Below, piece by piece: positions 1-12,300 of a DNA stretch of 34,607 nucleotides (its first letter is position 1; each line of letters begins with the position of its first letter). Below the pieces are notes generated by a model. The model saw only the letters and a list, made by a program, of their open reading frames with translations. It was not told the DNA's origin and did not search any database. The position numbers and the translations under genes were made by a program. Source of the stretch: Plakobranchus ocellatus (taxonomy: Eukaryota; Mollusca; Gastropoda; Plakobranchidae); the NCBI GenBank assembly GCA_019648995.1, contig BLXT01003731.1:995657-1030263 (forward strand), in the 5' to 3' direction.

Positions 1-562
1 CACTTAACTTGCCATGCCTGGACAAATGGCGCAGGTTTCGAGACCTTCTTGTTACAAGACGACAACCACTCACACACAATGCCTTAGTCAGCTGTCACTT
101 GGCGGTCTGCGTCGGAACTACAATGTCGTAATGGTGTCTCGGGTCCTCTCTTCAAAGAATGGTCAGACCGTCTTAATCTACTATAACCTAATATTGCGTT
201 TCGTAATTTTTTTATGCATACAAGCACACATATGAAACAAAAAGGATAAAAAGGAAAATCATTTGGAGATAGTTAATCGGGTTTGCAACTTTAGGGAAAC
301 ATTTATGCATTTAATGTTTTTACTTGAAAGATTGACTCTCCTGATCTTTCTATAAATTATAAAAATGGAAAAGGGTCAGAAACATAAAAGTACCAATTAG
401 ATTTCCTCTGGCAAGGACTGCTGAAATAGTATTGCAGGTAGTGACTCATCGAAACATGTCCCTTTTTACCACAGCTTCAATGTTAGAATCTATCAAAATT
501 GATTTGTGTAGCTCTATAGTAAAAGAATTTAATCTCTGAGTTGTTAGTAGAGCGTTTTGTGG

Positions 563-650
563 GTCAGTAAATACCCACCCTAGCGTCAGTGAATACCCAA
601 TCTAGCGTCAGTGAATACCCAACCTAGCGTCAGTGAATACCCAACCTAGC
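563..650. repeat. Tandem array, 4 x 22 bases
   Basis: Four head-to-tail units occupy 563-584, 585-606, 607-628 and 629-650. Each has the form GTCAGTGAATACCCA followed by ACCTAGC or a one- to two-base variant. The two right-hand units are identical, and changes accumulate toward the left edge. There is no open frame of note across it. Confidence 0.93.
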
Positions 651-756
651 GGAGTCAGTCAACATGCAGTCAGTCCCAAGGCATGACGGGTAAGCCCCGT
701 GCACAACTCACTACAATCCCACGACAACAGAAAACACACACACGCTACAGAAAATA

Positions 757-1000
757 CCATGACTATAATGATGATGATAATGAGGACGATGATCGTGATG
801 ATGATGTAGGTGATGACGATAGTAAAGGAAACTACGATACCAACACTATGATAACGATCATGATTGTGGATAAAGTTGATGATAAAGTGGATGATAATTT
901 TGAAACTGATAGAGGAAGGATGATGATCATTATGTTGATCCAATGAGGATGATGATGATGATGGTGGTGGTGGATGTGATGATGAGGATGATGATTATCA
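757..1000. repeat. GAT-rich imperfect trinucleotide tract
   Basis: An imperfect GAT/GAC/GGT trinucleotide tract, purest at about 948-1000. It produces aspartate-rich frames on the plus strand and isoleucine/valine-rich frames on the minus strand. I read these as by-products of the repeat rather than genes. A smaller patch of the same type lies at about 1585-1630. Confidence 0.8.
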
Positions 1001-1910
1001 CGTAAGGGGTAGACGATGTGATTACACCACAGGACGTGCAGACGAATTCATAGGGTCAATCTGTTACATCTTTTAGGCCAAGCCTCACGCATTATGTTTT
1101 ATATATCACAGAAATGAAAATGATTCGTTTAGGTCCACATTCGGACATAACATAATGTGAGGCCGTAGCTCAGGGACAAATTTCTTGCAAATATTTAAAA
1201 TTTCTATCTCCAGTCCATGATTGGATTATTCTTGGATGAAGTTGTCCTTTCACTTCCCATTTACCAGCTTCTAATACGCTTCTTTTAATTTGGAGATCTT
1301 TACGGTATGGCGTCCAAAACGCGACTAAAAGCTAAAACATTATACCACGTCTGAAGATCACGAATTAATCGCTACTCACAGGCGACCTTTGAACCTAACT
1401 ATTACTTTCTTTGTGCTCCTCCCTACCTTACCTTGACCTTTCTATCAAAATTAAATTTAATTTCTGAATAAACAACTGACTGTGCGCCTCTCTTGTTTCG
1501 TTTTGTTTGTATTTTAAACCTTTGTGCTTTAAGTATGAAATTATTTAACTTTAAATGATATACTATCTAAATGGTTGAGGAGACAATGGTTGATGACAAT
1601 GATGATCATGATGATGACGGTGGTGATGGCTGTGCTGACTTTTTTTTGCATTTTGAGAGGTAAGTAATTGGTAAAAAAGAAATTATCATCACGAATATTT
1701 TGTCTTTTTCCACAAATGAAATATTCATCTCGTTGTTCAGTTTCAAAGTGGAGAGCTAAGATCACATATTCTACACATATGTATCAAATAGAGCCTTCTT
1801 TAGTAAGCTTCTTTATACAGCCACTGAGGAAATGAGGATTAAATGAGATGGGAATGGGAAGGGAGGGGGGAGGGGCATAGTTCAGTCGAGTCTTCAATGT
1901 CCTATGCACT

Positions 1911-2130
1911 AAAAAATCTCTCTATATCCCTGTTCCATTGTATCTCTCTGACTCCATCTCTCTTTCTCTCCCACTCCGTTTCTACCTCTTACTTCTCTCA
2001 CACACACCAAATCTCTTTCTGCCTTATCTTCTTTTTTCTCACTATCTTTTGGTTTGTCGATCTCTATTCCTCATTTTTGCTTTATCACTCTCTTTGGCAA
2101 TATATTGTGTCTCTCTGCGATTCTCTCTAG
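1911..2130. repeat. CT-rich low-complexity tract
   Basis: A pyrimidine-rich stretch dominated by TCTCT and CTTT runs on the plus strand. The two overlapping serine/leucine/phenylalanine-rich open frames across it follow from this composition and show no domain. Confidence 0.75.
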
Positions 2131-2434
2131 ACTATGTTTTATCCTTCTCACATGAAAAACCACAACGAACAGGAATTACTAGGCTAGCTATAGAATTCTA
2201 ATGTGTTCTTTCAGTGAAGTCTGCACTTTTACTCATTCTGTTTTGATTTTTTCCACGTATGAACTGTACTTTCAGAATGTAAAATTTGTATTAGTTTTAA
2301 GAATTGCAAAAATGTGTATAACACAGAGAAAAATGCTTTTTTTTTTCACTTTTATGAAAGACTATAAAGTGTTTCTTTTTAATATTTTTTTATATGTTAG
2401 AAAGAAAGGTTACCCACACAATAAGCCCAGACCA

Positions 2435-2534
2435 CTGTGCTAGGTCTAAGGATCTGTGAGAGATACAGTGTGGACGACAGGTTTATAGAATAAAGAGATT
2501 AAGAAGACGTTCAAAAACTTAGACCTAGCAACAG
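2435..2534. repeat. Short inverted repeat (possible foldback element)
   Basis: The left arm at 2435-2450 (CTGTGCTAGGTCTAAG) is matched in inverted orientation by 2518-2534 (CTTAGACCTAGCAACAG) with a single one-base insertion. The spacer is about 67 bases. No obvious target-site duplication flanks it. It could be a small non-autonomous foldback or MITE remnant. Confidence 0.55.
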
Positions 2535-2579
2535 ACAAGACAAGTTAAGACAGAAGACGAGAGAAAATTAAAACATGTC

Positions 2580-2612
2580 CGAGTAGGATTCGAACCCGCA
2601 ACCTCGTAATAT
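2580..2612 (-). mobile_element. tRNA-like B-box fragment (possible truncated SINE)
   Basis: Read on the minus strand, 2586-2596 is GGTTCGAATCC, an exact RNA polymerase III type 2 B box. No matching A box is found at the expected distance upstream on that strand (plus coordinates about 2620-2660 are AT-rich). This is therefore not a tRNA gene and is more likely a truncated tRNA-derived SINE. Confidence 0.4.
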
Positions 2613-3140
2613 ATTTTTTTATAATGTTAAGCTTACATATAAGCACAAAACATTAAAGAACGAAAGGGCTTCGTGTAGGCTACGCTTCTTGCTACAAGAA
2701 TTGGACTAATAATATCCTGCAATGCCTTGGTCTTCAGCTGAAAGGAAACAAGAATGTGAATTTTCCATTACTATGTAACCGGAAAAATCATTTGTTTCTA
2801 CATAAATCATTCTTCCTCGACATCGTCTATCTCCGTTTCTGTTACTAGCAAATCTATTCTTTTCTTTATTCCTGTCCTTCCCCTTACAATCTATCCCCTA
2901 TTCCTTCATCGTCATCATCATTATCATCATCGGCATCAACAGGCACACCATGATTTCTAACATCTTCCCTTCAAATTGATCTTCAAAGTTAACAGTGCTT
3001 ATGATATTCAACCAGAAGTACTTGATTCTATAAGGCAAGTCCTTGTGCATTATTGCTGCCGTGTGTAGCCTGACGGTCAAACTTTCCAGTACCTACATAA
3101 TCTACTCCGATGCACCGTTGCGACTGTGTGGTTTTTAGTG

Positions 3141-3300
3141 GGTTTGTGTGTATTGCCAGTCCACAACAAAGTGATCTCACTCACAGGCTCTTAGGCTCTT
3201 CGTCTGGCCAGGGCGCCAGTGGCTAGGTTCGAACACGCGATAGAAAGGTCCCTGCTAATCTCAGGGTAAATTCATTGACCACTGTGCCATTAACGCGCCG
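3141..3300 (-). mobile_element. tRNA-derived SINE, copy 1
   Basis: On the minus strand the element begins near 3300 with an A box (TGGCACAGTGG, 3279-3289) and has a B box (GTGTTCGAACC, 3226-3236) about 45 bases downstream. A conserved non-tRNA body follows, including GAGATCACTTTGTTGTGG. The order of A box, GGGACC block, B box, CTGGCC block, GAGATCAC block and TGTGG block is shared with the copies at 5581, 11935 and 14296, which defines one family. It lies outside the genes. Confidence 0.8.
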
Positions 3301-3842
3301 CAGTTGAGTGTTACAGGTCAAATTTCCAATAACTTTTAAATGAGCTGGTGCATCGTTGCAGCACAGTCAGAATTTCCAAGAATTCTGCTTGCTCATGTAA
3401 ATCTTTATTTGCCGCAACCCAGCGTAGAGAGAACGGTGTATTAAGGTTTATGGTACGCGTTGGCTGTATGGAATAAACACTTTTGTTTTTACTATCTCAA
3501 TCCGCCGGCAAGCCTACGCTTGATTTTGCTGAGGCAGAGAAATTAAGAAAGTTTCTATTAAATTCACTTCATCCACAATGATATTCAGACTTTGGCCTAG
3601 GTTATTAGATTCCTATTCGATATAGCTAATGGCCAATTTCTTTAAAGCCGTAGTGAAAAAACATGTTTAATGTGTGTGCATTTAGTCTGAAATCAATCCA
3701 AAACACTAAGATATTTACAGAGGACAAAGAACTTTCATACTCTCTTCTGTCGTACACTCATTCACCTCCATGCTCCATATGAGAACTTCTTCAAAAGCTT
3801 TTACAGACAGGAAAAGAAACCAAACTTCATTAGAAGGTAATC

Positions 3843-3900
3843 AGCACCAGGGACAAATTTCATTTTTTTATAGCACCAGGGACAAATTTAGTTTTTCATA
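3843..3900. repeat. 29-base tandem duplication
   Basis: Two adjacent copies start at 3843 and 3872, each beginning AGCACCAGGGACAAATTT and ending in a T-rich run. They differ by a few bases in the T-rich half. There is no associated gene. Confidence 0.85.
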
Positions 3901-4606
3901 TATATAAAGTCGCTGATGAAACAGTCGCATTGCAAAACGGATTTCTTCTAAAAAGTGCCAAGGAAGAATACTGAGTACACAGAAAAGTCATCTTTGAATA
4001 TCATACTCCTTGGACGCCATCAATACTTGCTAAACAGTAGAGACCAGATTAATACCTTCATCGGGGATTTTCGTCTACGATTCTTGGAATTTTTTTCCAA
4101 CAATGAAGAAAGTAGGGGATCCACATTTTTTGATGGATAACCATGTTATCTTTTTACTCCTTTAAAATAGTTCTAGTTTATCTATTTTATTGTTCCCTTT
4201 TCATTACAGCCCAAGCATGGACTACATGAATAATCGACATCTGACTTTTTTCGTCATCAAATTTTCTATATCATAAAACAGTACATGTTCAATCTTGACC
4301 TAATTTCTATGATTTCCTCGCATTATTGTTTTTATTGTTCTTTTTTCTTCTTCTTCTTCCTTTTTATTGCACCACTATCATCGCGGATATTAGCATCATT
4401 CATAATCGTTTGCTGTCTTTGTTATTACTGTTATAATAAGATAACGTATTAATTAATTATTAATACTTAATGTTATGTGTACATTTACACAATTATTTGA
4501 CAATTTTTTTTTTCTGAGTAACGTTATAGCAGATCGGAATCAAACTTGAAATATGTATTATTTTAGAAACGCTATCTATATGTATATTATATGTATCTTC
4601 TTCACT

Positions 4607-4668
4607 GGGACCTAGCGGAGATTAGAACTGCTATCCCCTTTCCCATTGCCAGCCTAACACTCTGCAAA
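4607..4668 (-). mobile_element. Possible decayed tRNA-derived SINE of a second type
   Basis: Read on the minus strand, the segment has a tRNA-like look: a GTTAGGCTGGCAATGGG region where an A box would sit, then a degenerate B box (AGTTCTAATCTCC). It is not the same family as the four clear copies in this window. The call rests on motif resemblance only. Confidence 0.3.
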
Positions 4669-5580
4669 TATAACGTACTTTGATGGTTGCATGTGTATTT
4701 ATGTACTGAGAAATGCTTGACAGTGAATGATAAATTAAACAGAGCCAGAAAGTTATTGACAAAACCTCTTTTGATCTCTCTCTCTTTCTCTCTCTCGATA
4801 CATTTTGCCACTGCATGGGTCAGCACAAAACATGGTGAGCAGATCACAAGCCAGGCGCTAATGTTCATTAGAGATGAAAGACCCCAAAAACCCTGCACAG
4901 AAAGTAATGAAAAGAACGAGTCAAAATGGTCGGAATTACAAAATAAATAGATTTGTAGTTTATTTCCGAGAGCAAAGAGTATTAGATGATAAACACAAGC
5001 TTGCAATTAGAATAAAAAAGGAAAGCTCTTATGTGATCTCTCTCTAACCCTGAATCACACAGCGTACCGCAGTATATAAGTTTAAAACTGTACTTTACAT
5101 GTAATGTACTGTATGTCACTCACAACAGTTACAGATTATACATTATATATGCAGAGACACAGCCACAGAATTTCTTTCCAAAGAATCACAAATTGATAAA
5201 AACTGTACAGACAATATACCTCGAGTTAATCATTCAATATTGCCTCCCTTATCATTTATGCCTTTTAAACCGAAATTTATGAGCCTATTGCTTCTTACCA
5301 AGGTTTACACATGTTTTCTGTTTAGAAGTAATAGAAGAGTATGAAATAAAACCTCCACTATAAAATAACGGTCTGGCCCTAATTTTTCTTTTTTTGTCTA
5401 ACCATTAAATTTGGCTCAACTATCTTTGTCCTACTGTTCATACGAGCAACACATTTTGCAGACTTTGTGGGATCTTCGTTATCATCTTCAGCTCCAAAAC
5501 AGATTCAACCAACAGCAAAAATATTGATTGGCAAATAAAACTTGTTTCCAGAATTAATTCCTAACTAAAATTGTCCTAAG

Positions 5581-5732
5581 GGTTTAGTTTGTATATAGCC
5601 GGTCTATAAAAGGTGATCTCAGACTTTCAGCCCTCCATCTGGCCAGAGATCTGGCAACAGGCTTGAGCCTGTGAAAGAAGGGTCCCTGCAGATCTCAAGG
5701 CCGATTTACAAATACTCTGTGCCACCATCGCC
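5581..5732 (-). mobile_element. tRNA-derived SINE, copy 2
   Basis: This is the same family as copies 1, 3 and 4, on the same strand. The minus-strand A box is TGGCACAGAGT (5714-5724). The B-box position (5660-5670) has drifted to AGGCTCAAGCC. The body keeps GGGACCCTTCT, CTGGCCAGA, CTGAGATCACC and a terminal GGCTATATACAAAC, the last closely matching the end of copy 3. Confidence 0.8.
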
Positions 5733-8700
5733 TCATTTGCTTGAAAAGTGATTAAAAAATTTCTTAGCCAAAAATATAAAGAAGCCACATGAAAAATTCT
5801 CTGGCAGAAAGAGGAAAAACACCCAACCCACATCATGCATGCCCACCAATGAGAAAAGCCATTCATGAATTGTGAATCCATGTGTGCTTGATGTTCTATC
5901 ACTGCCCCATATTATTTTTAAAAAAAAGAGGCTGGAAAGATTTGCAAAATAAAATTTCCCATATAAATGTACATGTATTTTATATTATGTAAATATTTTA
6001 TAATTGCACTTCATGTATGACAATGAAAACAAAAAATTACCCAGCTTGGACATAAAGTTTCAAAAAAGGATCCGTTGAGAAATAAACAGGGTCATTTAAA
6101 AATCAAAAGGTTTTTTTTTCCTTCATGAGCAAACCTATGTTGGGGCTGCTGTGATACATCAAGCAGCTCACCATATCCCCCAAGATCTGTTCACAAATTG
6201 TGATGTCCTAGGAAGACATTCTTTTATACACATCTTCTTGACCTTTTCCTTCAGCCATCCAGTAGGATACTGAATTCAATGCAACTGCAACGAGTTCTAC
6301 AATTAAATAATCATTTATTCACTGCTAAATCATTTTCTCCCAAAAGTGGTATATTGTAGCATCCAAGTCATCAAGCCTGGTCTCTAGATATAGCCAATGT
6401 ATGTACACAAATATTGAGCAGCATGTGCTACTAAAATCTGAAGTATTCACATTGTTTTCATCTTTATAACAACTCTGTTACATTGACATCGACATCAACA
6501 TCATGATCATCTTTTTGACAATATCATTACATTACGCTACTTTCATTTTATTGCAATTCGACATGGACTGATGACATCTTCAGCATCTTTTTACAATTGT
6601 TATCTGTCATTATTCTCTGATAACATTTTCTTCATTATTACTCTTTTATTTCCATTTCTTCTTAAATTTTATCTACTCCAGACTAGGTGCACAGCTTTTG
6701 CAACTTTTTTAAAACAAGCTTATACTGAAGCATTTTCTCTCTCTCTCTCTCACATGCACACAGATATCCTCATCTGTGCCTCACCTAAATACAAATTACA
6801 ACACAATCCAGTCTACCCTCGCTTGAATTCGCTTGGCTTGGTCCAGCCACAGTGCAACCCTTCCTCATCTTCTAAGACTTCTTCTTTATGGGACATTGTA
6901 ATTTACACAATGATTCTGCCTTGCACACAGTTATGCACACATCCGTCCAGTGAATGAGCCACAATGAGGGCAATTAAAAAAAAAATACTGTCAATTATTG
7001 TTGTATTATTCTATCAATTACAACAGTTTCACTGCAAGAATCTCTTGACCTGATTTTTCATGATAATCAAAGTCATGTTTACGTTTTTCATCACCCAAAA
7101 CTGTCGACTTACAAAATCAGAAGGACCAATCTGCTATGGTAGATTTGAATACAGTAGTACATAAATAAAAGTCTCGAGACCAGTTGCATTTCATTTTCAA
7201 TCTCTGAAACAAAACTAAACCTGCGTTCTTAAGCCTTGCAAAGATAAAGATAAGGGGATTCTGTTATTCGAGTTTTATCTCTTTCTGAAAAAAAAAACAA
7301 AAAACAATGAGAAAGAGGAAAAAAGAATTTGTGTGACATTTGACATGTTATAACTGGTGTCAAAACTAATTTGTACAAGATAAGTAACAGATGTACCTTG
7401 GTACCCAGTGCTCACTTATGCCAAAAAAACAAAACAAAACAAAAAAATGAAGATAAATCAGGCTATCTGACATTTTCAAAGAATCTGCCATGTTTTCGAG
7501 ACAAATGATATCCCATCCATAATAATTAATAAAGCTTAATTGGAATGCATTATACACCAATCAATGCAATCAATTGGAAAAAAAGTAAATATAGTCACTG
7601 AATCAAAGTTGAAAAAAAAACCAGACATTCAAAGAAATAACAATTGTCAACAATATTACGATTACAATTATGTGTATAGAAAAAATCTGGTCAAGTGTAA
7701 AATAGTAATAAATACAATTCACGGTGCAACTTAAGTATCTGCTTAATGTGAGCAATCCAGGAGAGAAAATGATCAGCCAATGAAGAAAATAGCTGTCTAA
7801 AGGAAAGATTTTGGGTAAAGAACTGTGGACTACAAGCCTATTGAGAAAAAAGGACTTTTCTCTTTGTGCTTGATAATATATATATAAGGGTTTACCATGA
7901 CCAAGCACTTTTTAAAATAATTCTATCTTGAAAACTAACATTGATAAAGAATTCTGGACTCGACAGAAATGAAAGCCAAAATTATTTTCGAATGAACAAA
8001 TCAAGTTTTATCACATCTTAAAAGCATAAATTATTTTGTGGCATGTCAGACTTTTTCTTGGGCTTGCTGAACTCATTAACCTGTACGATCAGTTATGATT
8101 GAGCAAGTAAGACTTAGTTTTAAACAATTTTTATTTAGATTAAAAAACGTTAAGTTAAGAGAAAAATGATGAGAATAGTATAACAATTCTCAATGCCACA
8201 ACATGATCAACCAAAATAAGTCTCTTTTACAAGCTCCAATGCATCCGCAGTCCCCATTTCCAATATCTTATAATATCATGAAAGATCAAAATATGGTATT
8301 CCATTCTGCCAGTTTTCCATTGTAAAAATCGTGTAGAGATGCACGGATTCTGGGACAAAAATTAAGTTTGAATCTTTTAGAAAAAACGTTTTGAGAAGAA
8401 AAAATTATTTCAATTGTGTTTTTCTCATCTGACTCTCATGGGTTCAATACACAGAACATTATAATAAGGACTAGAGAAATGTTTCTTTTTTTTAAATTTC
8501 AATTGACTGTTTTAAATAGCACGATTTTTCACTGTAAAATCAATACTGCTTTAGAGACTCTATGTTTGTTAATACAAATCAATAAAATATCAAGAACAAA
8601 ACAAAATTTTAGCTCCTTATTCCCAATCCCCTGCAAGGAAACAACAAATCGAATAATCAGAGACATTTAATAGATTAGAATAATTCAAACCAAGGAAGTC

Positions 8701-9313
8701 ACAAATGAAAAAAAAAATCTTAGGGCACTCTTTTGTGTGGATAATATCAGAACAGAACATATAAAAATTTTAAATGAAAAAACATGATCTCTTGTTTGCA
8801 AATCATGACAGTGGAGTTGTGACCATTTTTCTTATTGAAAACAAAAGAAAAATTTGTAAATAATCAATATGGGGAAAAAAAAAATGATTAAAAAAAAGTT
8901 CAGATCAAAATAAGGAAACCATTCTTGCAGAATATCTTTTAAGCAAAGGTAACAACATCTTGAACATAATTGCTATTACTGCTCAAAGCTCCGTACAAAG
9001 GTACAAAAATGAATCTCTGATTCCCTTCACACTAACTCTTTGCAGGTACCAATTTTTTTTTTAAACGCTCATCCAGTTAAAATGAATAAGTAAAAAAAAA
9101 ATTTGAGCAAAGCTCTGTGTAAAGACGAACAATGAAAGAAAAATTTCTTTTGCTCTTCATTGAATGATGAAAATTCTGGGAAAATATCACAGCCCGATGG
9201 AAAATTTTGTTCTGATCAGAAAATACGATGGTAATCAACATGGCACAATCTGGTATAACACAACAGGAAACATTTTCAATGTCATCCCAGAAGAAATGCT
9301 GCCTCTCTTGTTT
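5733..9313. other. Non-coding stretch; proximal part probably 3' UTR of the RMDN gene
   Basis: No supported exon was found. The stop codon of the minus-strand RMDN gene is at 9314-9316, so the right-hand part of this stretch should be its 3' UTR. Nearest minus-strand polyadenylation candidates are ATTAAA at 8666-8671 and AATAAA at 8130-8135. Which one is used, if either, cannot be decided from sequence. The rest is AT-rich with homopolymer A runs and one short CT run near 6737. Confidence 0.45.
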
Positions 9314-9379
9314 TCACTGGGTTGCATATGATTCATACTGAGCTAGTAAGGTCTTCATCTCTTCTATAGATTTGAGATC
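9314..9379 (-). CDS. RMDN3: RMDN exon 9 (terminal)
   Basis: Residues 330-350 and the TGA stop. DLKSIEEMKTLLAQYESYATQ matches the C-terminal KEDxxxQKxxxxLxxxL helix of the family. The acceptor is TTTTCTTCCCAG. Confidence 0.9.
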   Translation of the reverse strand, partial: DLKSIEEMKTLLAQYESYATQ

Positions 9380-12300
9380 CTGGGAAGAAAATAGTAAAAC
9401 CGAAAAAAAAAAAAGGGAATTAAAAAACAAAAAAAGATTGAAAATGATCTGTTCATAGCAAACGTTAGTCAAGAACATGCTGAAAAAAAAAATCCCAGCA
9501 AACAAACATACAATCCAACTAAACGTCAGCGTAATGCTTACACCCGTTCAACTATCTAGTAGAGATGTCAGGCTTTAGCAATATATTATATGTCTTAGGC
9601 TAGTGAAGGGTAGCCACATGTTGACTTGCAACTCATTGTTACTGATCCTGAGAGACCTGAGACATGTAGATTGTAAACAATACATGTCAAAGCTCCAGCA
9701 CTGGCAATTGTCATGTTTTTTACCTCTTAAGTTTGATGAGTTCCTTTCTTGCTGATCTTTATATTTACAAATTTTCCTGGCTCTAAAACAAACCTTCGTC
9801 ATCAGTGTTTCAAAAAAGTGGCAACCTCCAAGATAATTGGAAAAATAAAAAAAAAATATATATATAAAGTAGAACCCTTTTGCTGAAAGGTTTAAATTAA
9901 TTTGCTTATTTTTCCATTTGGTTTCATACTCATGCCCAAATTACAGTAATTGTTACAAGCTTTCTGAATACTTATCAGAGTTAATTGTAAGCAATCAAAA
10001 AAAGTTGGTTATAAATAGCAATGTATTTGCAATTTGAAGGTAAGTGCTTTATACCTAAGTGAAAATGTTTGAAAATGAAGGATCAAACATAAATAAAACA
10101 GGGTAAATAAAACATTAATGTAAAACAGGCAAGCTCACTTCTCAGAAAACTTTGTAAAGGGTAAAATGTTATCATTAATTTGTTTTTCTACAATTGCATT
10201 TTACTTTTTTCCTTCATAAAACACATGAACTAAAAGTATGTAGCATTCATAGATACAATCAGTCACCGGCCTGAGGGCTGATACACTCATGCTTTTAATT
10301 GCAACCAATATACCAACTCTCCTTGCTTTAAGATCTTCAGGGAACAAAAAATTGCACAAATCCAAAAAATCTGATCTTGTTCAAGGGTCTGAAACTTAAC
10401 TAAAATATGGCCTGAATTCTTAGTGCATTTGGGGTATCATAACACAGAGGAACAAAAACTGAACTAATTGGGAGATAAAAAAAATACTTTGTGGGCCCCC
10501 CTGAAAATTTGCATAGGAGTCAAACACGAGAACAAATCAGGCTGAATCATACTGCCTACCTGTGCTCAAATACTATTGAAATTTACACTCTGAGGTTCAA
10601 CCTTGCATTTGAATGACGCTATATATTCTTTAAATGTTAATGACTCTATATTTATTAAATGTGAAAAAGATCAGCGCTGTTACAATCTGTGCTTTCAAGG
10701 CAAGTGGTAAACAAACAAAACAATAATTGGTTTTTAGAGGGAACACACCTTTAAATGTTATGCCCAGTGTCTAGAGCAGAAAACCATTCTCAACCCAAAG
10801 GCAGAAAACAAGAGTATTTGAAAGAAGAACAGTAAAGGTAGCAAAAAACTTTCAACATATTGAACTTTAACTGTAATTAATACTTAATTTTTCTTCTGCA
10901 ATATTTGAAAGGATCATTTGGTTTTGTATCAGGATTAATGCATGATTTATGTAAGCAAAGTAAAGAAAAGAAAATGCTGAGAGATTTCTCTTTGTTTTTT
11001 GGGTCTTTTGAATTCAGGCAATATTAACTTTAAGTCGCCAAACTCATTGCATACTTAGCTATGGTTAACCTTCAAAAATCAAAACAAAAAGGGGAACAAA
11101 AATTAATCTTCTTTTCTTCAATGATCAAAAGAAAGTAGGAAATTGACTGAAGAGAGGCTGACTGTTACAATGTGGATGATACAAACCCAACAGTGCTTGA
11201 AATACTTCAACCAACTGCCAAGATCAACAACTCTGTGCACAGAAACGGCCCAGAGAGCAAAATGAAACCAAGATAATGCATCGTACCGTATAGTAGCAAA
11301 TTCTTACATCTCTTGAGGAACCATTGATCTTCAGTCCCTCCCGCAGCCAGTAGACAACTTGGTTGTAATCTTTCTTGAACAGATAACACTGACCAGGCAG
11401 CAGCAACAACAACAACGGGGACAGTAACAACAACAGTTATGGAAGAGAAACGTATTACCACCAATTCTTTGTACAATATCATGCAAAAATAAACAGAAAA
11501 AAATTCATGTAAAACATCTTGTTTAAGACCATGATTTGCACATAAGAATAGATCAACTATACAAAGAGACTTCCTTGGGGAGCATGCCTGTCCATTTGTT
11601 AATTTACTAATTTGTGTTTTTTTTTGTTTTTAATGATTTTCAAAAGAGAAAATAACATAAAAAATTTGTCAGAAACAACCAATGGAGACCTATCTGGAAA
11701 AAAAACTGTTCTGATCTATATGTAAGTATGGATGTCAATCATAATATGTTTATCTTTAATTTTAGACCTTCATCTAGATCTACTACCTTAGTGTTCACTT
11801 TCTGCATAGGGCAGTTTTCAATTCTTAGTAACACAATAGCAAAATCACATTAAAATATTTCGCTTATATAATGATGAAGCATATAAAGATAAAGCCTTTT
11901 AATTAACTTTGCCATTTTTTCACCTAGTAATTTGGCTTGGTTTTGTATATAGCCAAAATCCACAGCAAGGTGATCTCAGGCTTTCAGGCCCTTTGTCAGG
12001 CCGGGGCTCAAACCCACAACAGAAGGGTCCCTGCACATCTCAGGGCAGATTTGCTATCCACTGTGCCACCGATGTCTCCTCACCTTGTAAGTACCTTTAC
12101 ATATAATTTCTAGTTGGCAACCATTTTCTTATTAAATTTTTCTACAATATGGGTAACCAACCACACATCATACCCATTTCTCCATATCTGTTTTTGCTCT
12201 GAATTTCCAATATTATGCAACATTCATCGTATTGGAAAGAAAATATCCAATGTCACAATGCACAAACAAAAAATAGCAGAGCAGTATGGATAAAATATTA

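Larger units (their letters stand above)
1..2434. other. Gene-free stretch with simple repeats
   Basis: I find no exon with convincing splice signals and no recognisable protein similarity on either strand. The open frames here are short or are created by GAT- and CT-rich repeats. The content that can be named is the 22-base tandem array, the GAT-rich tract and the CT-rich tract listed separately. Confidence 0.6.

Noticed and set aside
659-946. Overlapping open frames on both strands
   Set aside because: Both are produced by the GAT-rich trinucleotide tract.
3141-3300. A true tRNA gene
   Set aside because: A and B boxes are present, but the segment does not fold into a full acceptor stem and continues into a shared non-tRNA body; it is a SINE.
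4602-5006. 134-codon minus-strand open frame
   Set aside because: No domain, odd composition and overlap with a CT run; the right-hand end lacks splice or promoter support. Probably chance in AT-rich DNA.
6571-6957. 128-codon plus-strand open frame
   Set aside because: No recognisable domain, crosses a CT run, and is likely opposite the 3' UTR side of the RMDN gene.
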